Both the position numbers and the translations under genes were made by a program. From NCBI GenBank assembly GCA_946480055.1, contig CAMLID010000107.1, positions 1 through 9,918 on the forward strand: a DNA stretch of 9,918 nt, read 5' to 3'. Of the stretch, positions 5,617 to 9,918 are shown piece by piece. How positions within the stretch are numbered: position 1 is the first letter of the stretch; every line of letters starts with the position of its first letter. The notes beneath the pieces are model-generated. The model saw nothing but the letters and a program-made list of their open reading frames with translations, ran no database searches and was not told the origin of the DNA. The stretch comes from an uncultured Lysobacter sp. GTDB lineage: Bacteria > Pseudomonadota > Gammaproteobacteria > Xanthomonadales > Xanthomonadaceae.

Positions 5617-6359
5617 GCATGCAGGCCCTCGTCGCTGCCGATGGCGCGCACGAACGCGTCCTCGAGATTGGATTCGCCGGTCTGCGCGCGCAGTTCGTCG
5701 GCGGTGCCGGACGCGACCACCTTGCCCTTGGCCACGATCACGATGCGATCGCACAGCGCGGCCACCTCCTGCATGATGTGGCTGGAGAAGATCACGCAGC
5801 GGCCCTCGTCGCGCAGCTGCTTGAGGAAGCCGCGCATCGCGCGCGTGGTCATCACGTCCAGGCCGTTGGTGGGTTCGTCCAGGATCACGTTGCGCGGGTC
5901 GTGGACCAGGGCGCGCGCGATCGCAGTCTTGGTGCGCTGGCCCTGCGAGAAGCCTTCGGTCTGGCGGTCGAGGATGTCGTCCATGTCCAGCGCGGCGGCG
6001 AGCGTGCGCGTGCGTTCGGCGATCGCCGAACGCGACATACCGTGCAGCTCGCCGAAGTAGGCGATGTTCTCGCGCGCGGTCAGGCGCTTGTACACGCCGC
6101 GCGCGTCGGGCAGCACGCCCAGCGCGCGGCGCACGGTCGCCGGATCGCGGCGTGCGTCGACGCCGTCGACCTGGATGTCGCCGCGATCGGGCTGCATCAG
6201 GGTGTAGAGCATGCGCAGGGTGGTGGTCTTGCCGGCGCCGTTAGGGCCGAGCAGGCCGGTGATCTGGCCGTCGCGCGCCTCGAAGTCGACGCCCTCGACG
6301 GCGTGGACCACGCCGGTCTTGGTCTTGAAACTCTTGTGCAGATCGTTAGCGATGATCAT
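5613..6359 (-). CDS. ABC transporter ATP-binding protein, NatA-like
   Basis: This 248-residue nucleotide-binding subunit powers the permease encoded immediately downstream. Walker A is GPNGAGKTT (38-46), the signature loop is FSQGQRTK (137-144), Walker B is VILDEP (158-163), the D-loop is NGLD, and the H-loop histidine is 194. At the usual Q-loop site the sequence is GVLPDARGVYKRLT (81-94), with Asp85 where most ABC ATPases have Gln. NatA relatives often differ here, so this need not mean loss of function. The signature SQGQ also departs from SGGQ. The ATG start gives the standard N-terminus (MIIANDLHKSF); the ribosome binding site is weak. The gene lies 50 bases after the hydrolase gene and overlaps the permease gene by ATGA, so the three form an apparent operon. 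Confidence 0.93.
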   Translation of the reverse strand: MIIANDLHKSFKTKTGVVHAVEGVDFEARDGQITGLLGPNGAGKTTTLRMLYTLMQPDRGDIQVDGVDARRDPATVRRALGVLPDARGVYKRLTARENIAYFGELHGMSRSAIAERTRTLAAALDMDDILDRQTEGFSQGQRTKTAIARALVHDPRNVILDEPTNGLDVMTTRAMRGFLKQLRDEGRCVIFSSHIMQEVAALCDRIVIVAKGKVVASGTADELRAQTGESNLEDAFVRAIGSDEGLHA

Positions 6360-6409
6360 CGATGAGAGCCTGGAAGGTGGGAACGCGGTGGATCGCAGCG
6401 CGCAACGCG

Positions 6410-7927
6410 CTACGGCTCCCACCCGTTGAACGAGACGAACGGCGGCACGTAGCCCAGCGAGTCCAGGCACTTGGCGTCGAGCTGCTTGGCATCGGCGCTT
6501 TCCAGGAACTGGCCCATGAGCTTGGGCATGCAGCCCGAAGCGAAGCTGCCGTGGCCCTGGCCGCGCAGCACCAGGTGGCGACCGTTGGGCAGACCCTTGA
6601 GCACCTGCTCGCCGTAACGCGGCGGCGTCACCGGATCGAACTCGCCCGACAGCAACAGCGTCGGTAGCGAAGACTTGAACGGCGCGTGGAAATCGGCCGG
6701 ACGCTCGCCGGTCGGCCAGGCTTTGCACTGCGCGACCAGCACCGTGGACAGATCGCTGCCCATCACGGTGTCGGCGTCGGCCGGATCGTCCTTCAGCAGG
6801 TCCGCATCCTCGGCGCAGATCACCGATAGCTGCATGCCGTGCATGATCTGCTCGCTCACCTGGCCCTGGATCATCTGCGTCAGCGACATCAGCGGCGCGT
6901 AGCGGCCCTGATCGGCCTCGTTGAGCACCAGCGGCAGCAGCGCGGCGGCCTGCGGCGCGTAGGCGAACATGCGGGTCAGGCCGGCGACTGCGCCGGCGGT
7001 GGCCTTGTCGCGCTTGAGTTCGCCGGTGGTGGGGTCGCGGTACTCGACCTCGACCGGCTTGTCCTTCAAGCGCGCCATCAGCTCGCGCAGCTGCGCACGC
7101 GGATCGTCGCCGAAGCGCTGGCGGCAGGCCGGGGTCTTGCGGCACTGCTCGAACTGCAGCGCCAGCGAGACGTCCAGATTGCGCGCGTGCTCGGAGCCCA
7201 GCACCAGCTCGTTCGGGACCACGCCGTCGATCACCACCGCACGGGTGTGCTGCGGATAGCGCATTGCGTACTGCTGCGCCACGCGGGTGCCGTAGGAACC
7301 GCCGACCACGTCGATCTTGGCCACGCCCAGTGCCGCGCGCACGTTGTCCAGGTCGCGCACCGCGTCGGTGGTGGTGTAATAGCGCGGATCGGCCTGCAGC
7401 TTGGCCGCGCAGTCGCCGGCGAACTTGACCGCATCCTGCATGCCGGCGTTGTCGTCCTCCATTACCGCGCTGTCGCCCTGGGCGTTGCGGCAGATCAAGG
7501 GATTCGACTTGCCGGTGCCGCGCTGGTCGATCAGCACCACGTGGCGGTGCTTGCGCACCTCGCGGAAAGCCGCGTCCATCGTCGGCCAGACTTCGGTCGC
7601 GGCCTGGCCGGGACCGCCGGCGAGGAAGAACACCGGATCGGCGGCGACGTCGGATTCGTCGGTGGCCGGCAACCAGGCGATGTTGAGCTGGACCTGGCGG
7701 CCCTTGGGCAGCGCCGGGTTTTCAGGCACGGCGTAGCGCGCGCACTGCGCGGCGATGCTGTCGGCGGTGAACGGGCTGGTCAGCGAGCAGGGCCGGAACG
7801 CGATCCGGCCGTAGAGGCGCTGACCGGCTTCGGCCTGGGCCTGCTTCTGCGCGGCCGGGTCCTGGCCGCAGCCGGACAGCAGCACGGCGGCCGCGAGTGC
7901 GGCCGTCAGATAATGGGTGATACGCAT
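6410..7927 (-). CDS. Secreted lipoprotein alpha/beta hydrolase, tripeptidyl aminopeptidase (TAP) type
   Basis: A 505-residue serine hydrolase, probably a peptidase that removes N-terminal residues from peptides. Residues 1-20 are a lipoprotein signal ending in LLSGC with the lipidated Cys20 and +2 glycine, so it is expected at the envelope facing the periplasm. GGPG at 104-107 is the oxyanion-hole motif, DQRGTGKS (134-141) is typical of the prolyl/tripeptidyl aminopeptidase group, and the nucleophile elbow GGSYG puts Ser at 211. The C-terminal TAP-like region holds GEFDPVTPP (Asp431) and GQGHG (His459), which complete the triad. Eight or more cysteines in the mature part could form disulfides. 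GAGAGGG lies 4 bases before the ATG. It heads the operon with the NatAB-like transporter. The fold and family are secure; the substrate is unknown. Confidence 0.92.
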   Translation of the reverse strand: MRITHYLTAALAAAVLLSGCGQDPAAQKQAQAEAGQRLYGRIAFRPCSLTSPFTADSIAAQCARYAVPENPALPKGRQVQLNIAWLPATDESDVAADPVFFLAGGPGQAATEVWPTMDAAFREVRKHRHVVLIDQRGTGKSNPLICRNAQGDSAVMEDDNAGMQDAVKFAGDCAAKLQADPRYYTTTDAVRDLDNVRAALGVAKIDVVGGSYGTRVAQQYAMRYPQHTRAVVIDGVVPNELVLGSEHARNLDVSLALQFEQCRKTPACRQRFGDDPRAQLRELMARLKDKPVEVEYRDPTTGELKRDKATAGAVAGLTRMFAYAPQAAALLPLVLNEADQGRYAPLMSLTQMIQGQVSEQIMHGMQLSVICAEDADLLKDDPADADTVMGSDLSTVLVAQCKAWPTGERPADFHAPFKSSLPTLLLSGEFDPVTPPRYGEQVLKGLPNGRHLVLRGQGHGSFASGCMPKLMGQFLESADAKQLDAKCLDSLGYVPPFVSFNGWEP

Positions 7928-7943
7928 GGATCCCTCTCGTCCT

Positions 7944-7980
7944 AAGGCGATACGCCTTCAGAATGACAGACTGGCGCCAG
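7944..7980. promoter_or_regulatory. Two palindromes in the leader of the hydrolase operon
   Basis: AAGGCG-ATA-CGCCTT (7944-7958) is a 6-bp inverted repeat that starts 17 bases upstream of the hydrolase ATG. CTGGCGCCAG (7971-7980) is a perfect 10-bp palindrome just beyond it. They could be an operator and an mRNA leader hairpin, or chance in GC-rich DNA. I could not place a convincing minus-strand -35/-10 pair here. Confidence 0.3.
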
Positions 7981-8042
7981 CGGAAAAATGTGACCGATAG
8001 GAGGCGCGCCCGCGCCGAAGCCGGCTTCGCCCCCGCTTTGGG

Positions 8043-8161
8043 GTAGGAGCGGCGTGAGCCGCGACCGCGAATCCCACGCACCGGCGCCTGCTGCGCGTCT
8101 TGCTCCACGAGGCTTGCGACGCGATACCTGACCCCGCGGTCGCGGCTTACGCCGCTCCTAC
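8043..8161. repeat. Inverted pair of REP hairpins (BIME-like, 119 bp)
   Basis: Copy 5 on the plus strand has GTAG (8043-8046), GA, GCGGC, GTGA, GCCGC (8058-8062) and GACCGCG. Copy 6 on the minus strand has GTAG (8161-8158), GA, GCGGC, GTAA, GCCGC (8146-8142) and GACCGCG. The two face each other with GTAG at both outer ends, so the element has perfect 9-bp inverted termini GTAGGAGCGGCGT-like in sequence, broken only by the single loop difference. About 64 bases of unrelated sequence separate them. This is the layout of REP doublets mobilised by RAYT transposases. The 7928-8193 gap holds nothing else apart from the leader palindromes. Confidence 0.8.
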
Positions 8162-8193
8162 AGAAAGCTCGCGCCGGCCGCCGCCTTGGGGAA

Positions 8194-8616
8194 TTACCGG
8201 TCCGGCGCCGAACCCGTCCGCCTCTCCTCGATCTCGTCGCTTTCGCCGCCGGCCCGCGCGGACTTCGCCAGCTCCTGGTAGCGGCTGCGGTAGCGGTCCA
8301 GCGCAGCCTCGTCCAACTCTTCCAGATCCAGCAGGGCGTTGTGGGCTTCGCGGGTGGCGCGGATCAACTCGTCGAGCTTGATCTGCATCGCCTCGGTGTC
8401 GCGGTTCTGGGTGTTCTGGATCAGGAACACCATCAGGAAGGTGATGATGGTGGTGCCGGTGTTGATAACCAGCTGCCAGGTGTCGCTGAAGCCGAACAGG
8501 GGGCCGGACACCAGCCAGACCAGGACCAGGCCGGTGGCCAGGCCGAAACACAGCGGCCGCCCGGTGAAACGTGCTGCCCACTTGGCGATCTTGGTGAAGC
8601 CACCGGGGTTGCGCAT
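8194..8616 (-). CDS. Low-affinity iron permease family protein (small membrane protein)
   Basis: A 140-residue protein with two transmembrane segments, residues about 23-43 and 46-67. The family-typical core GPLFGFSDTWQLVINTGTT (38-56) leads into ITFLMVFLIQNTQNRDT, then an amphipathic stretch (MQIKLDELIRATREAHNALLDLEELDE). This core matches the family named after yeast Fet4 (PF04120). Bacterial members are much shorter than Fet4, and iron transport by them is poorly established, so the name should be read as a family label. The C-terminal tail from about 122 is charged and probably disordered. GGAG lies 6 bases before the ATG at 8616. It lies 114 bases downstream of the ferredoxin reductase gene on the same strand, with no terminator visible between them, so cotranscription is possible. 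Confidence 0.85.
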   Translation of the reverse strand: MRNPGGFTKIAKWAARFTGRPLCFGLATGLVLVWLVSGPLFGFSDTWQLVINTGTTIITFLMVFLIQNTQNRDTEAMQIKLDELIRATREAHNALLDLEELDEAALDRYRSRYQELAKSARAGGESDEIEERRTGSAPDR

Positions 8617-8730
8617 GACCGACTCCGTTGCCCAGAGGCGGCCATGATGGCGGGCGGTGCGTGCAGCCGAAGTGTTCGCGCGAGCTGTGCCGCGGCGTAC
8701 GGAGGCAGAGGCCCCGCCGCGCTGGTTGGT

Positions 8731-9483
8731 TTACTTGCTGCTGACGTACTTCTCGCGGCGGATGTGCGGAATCGGCAGGCCGTGCGTCTTGAGCGCTTCG
8801 AAGCAGGTGTCGACCATGTTCGGATTGCCGCACAGGTAGGCGATGTCGGTTTCGCCGTTGGGCGCGAACTCGTCGAGGAACTGCTGCACGTAGCCGTGGC
8901 GGGTGTCCGGATGCGGATCGGCCGGCAGTTCGCGCGAGTAGCAGGGCACGAAGCGGAAGTTCGGCTGGCGGTCGGCGAAGGCGCGGAACTCCTCGCCGTA
9001 CAGCAGCTCGTCCGGGGTGCGCGCGCCGAACATCAGCACCACCTCGATACCGCGCTCGCGGATCAGGGTCTCCAGCTGCGGCAGCATCGCCCGGTACGGG
9101 GTCACGCCGGTGCCGGTGGCGATCAGCAGGTAACGCCGGTTGGCGTCGGCCGGCATCAGGCAGAAGCGCCCGAACGGGCCGCTGGCGTCGACCGTGCCGC
9201 CTTCGTCCAGGCCTTCGAACAGCGCGGTCGCCGCGCCGCCGGGCACGTAGCTCACCGCGATCTCCACCGCCTCGCCCGGTCCCAGCGCGTGGTCGTGGAT
9301 GGTCGCCAGCGAGTAGCTGCGCTTGGTCGCGGTGCCGTCGGCGTACTGGAAGTGAACCTGGATGAACTGGCCGGGGATGTAATCCAGCGGCTGGCCGTCG
9401 TCGCGGACGAAGGTGTAGTGGCCCACGGTGGGGGCCAGCATGCGGCGCGAGACGAGCTTGAGGGGGAAATGCTGGATGGCCAC
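8731..9483 (-). CDS. fpr: Ferredoxin--NADP reductase (plant-type FNR fold)
   Basis: This FAD enzyme moves electrons between NADPH and ferredoxin or flavodoxin in the cytoplasm. From the GTG at 9483 it has 250 residues, close to E. coli Fpr (248). The FAD-binding barrel has GQFIQVHF (38-45), RSYSLA (55-60) and GPFG (102-105). The NADP domain has GTGVTP (124-129) and the late CGNPNMV (218-224). The C-terminus, EKYVSSK, extends past the tyrosine, as bacterial enzymes often do. A second possible GTG start at 9528 would add 15 residues. I prefer 9483 because the family alignment starts near KLVSRRMLAP and because 9528 lies very close to the likely promoter region, though neither start has a strong ribosome binding site. 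Bacterial Fpr often serves oxidative-stress or iron-release roles; the neighbouring iron permease family gene fits this only loosely. Confidence 0.9.
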   Translation of the reverse strand: MAIQHFPLKLVSRRMLAPTVGHYTFVRDDGQPLDYIPGQFIQVHFQYADGTATKRSYSLATIHDHALGPGEAVEIAVSYVPGGAATALFEGLDEGGTVDASGPFGRFCLMPADANRRYLLIATGTGVTPYRAMLPQLETLIRERGIEVVLMFGARTPDELLYGEEFRAFADRQPNFRFVPCYSRELPADPHPDTRHGYVQQFLDEFAPNGETDIAYLCGNPNMVDTCFEALKTHGLPIPHIRREKYVSSK

Positions 9484-9537
9484 GGCTACCGACAAACCTG
9501 CAACAGTCTGTGGCCGGAGCGCGACCACGGGGGCGCC

Positions 9538-9543
9538 TATACT
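9538..9543 (+). promoter_or_regulatory. -10 element TATACT upstream of the YadG-like gene
   Basis: TATACT matches the sigma-70 -10 consensus at five of six positions and lies 41 bases before the ATG at 9585. No good -35 is seen at the expected distance. The same AT-rich spot reads TAGTAT on the minus strand, so it could also serve the divergent reductase gene. Confidence 0.5.
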
Positions 9544-9584
9544 ACCGGTTATCGCCGCGCGGCTCGCGGTGCAGGCTTCCCGAA

Positions 9585-9918
<334 letters not shown>

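Noticed and set aside
4288..6060. 590-residue open frame on the plus strand opposite the NatAB-like genes
   Set aside because: It is antisense to two clear ABC transporter genes, rich in His/Gln/Arg/Ala with no domain, and spans a gene boundary and a terminator. It is a high-GC shadow frame.
6839..7945. 368-residue open frame on the plus strand opposite the hydrolase
   Set aside because: Antisense to a complete hydrolase with a full catalytic triad; no recognisable motif or ribosome binding site.

Overview
The window looks like chromosomal DNA of a GC-rich gammaproteobacterium of the Xanthomonadaceae/Lysobacteraceae group, most likely Lysobacter or a close relative. Three things suggest this: the yidC-mnmE order typical of the gammaproteobacterial origin region, the strong G/C bias at third codon positions, and many GTAG-headed short palindromes of the REP/SMAG type known from Stenotrophomonas and Xanthomonas relatives. 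The genus is an inference. No phage, plasmid, IS, CRISPR, tRNA or rRNA is visible.

Layout. Bases 1-440 hold the C-terminal end of the membrane insertase YidC, followed by an intrinsic terminator. Bases 441-1222 have no credible gene; they hold a tandemly duplicated pair of REP hairpins and then a chain of longer palindromes. mnmE (tRNA-modifying GTPase) is complete at 1223-2581. Next come a lipoprotein with a TolA-like coiled coil and a C-terminal TonB domain (2751-3791), a strong terminator, and a small two-helix membrane protein with a GTG start (3949-4173).

Bases 4365-7927 are read on the minus strand as an apparent operon. It runs from a secreted lipoprotein alpha/beta hydrolase of the tripeptidyl-aminopeptidase type, through a NatA-like ABC ATPase, to a NatB-like ABC-2 permease, and ends at a terminator at 4365-4391. 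The two ABC genes overlap by ATGA, so they are almost certainly translated together as one exporter. The hydrolase may act in the same process.

Upstream of this operon (7928-8193) lies an inverted REP pair. Then come a minus-strand gene of the low-affinity iron permease family (8194-8616), a minus-strand ferredoxin-NADP reductase (8731-9483), and a divergent gene for a YadG-like ABC ATPase (from 9585) cut by the window edge.

The genes are mostly housekeeping or conserved accessory functions, and I see no clearly new multi-gene system. The most interesting signal is in the intergenic DNA. All six copies of the main REP family keep an invariant GCGGC/GCCGC stem while the loop varies only within G-Y-R-A, the GNRA tetraloop rule. 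A seventh hairpin with an unrelated stem, at 4219-4242, also has a GTAG head and a GCGA loop.
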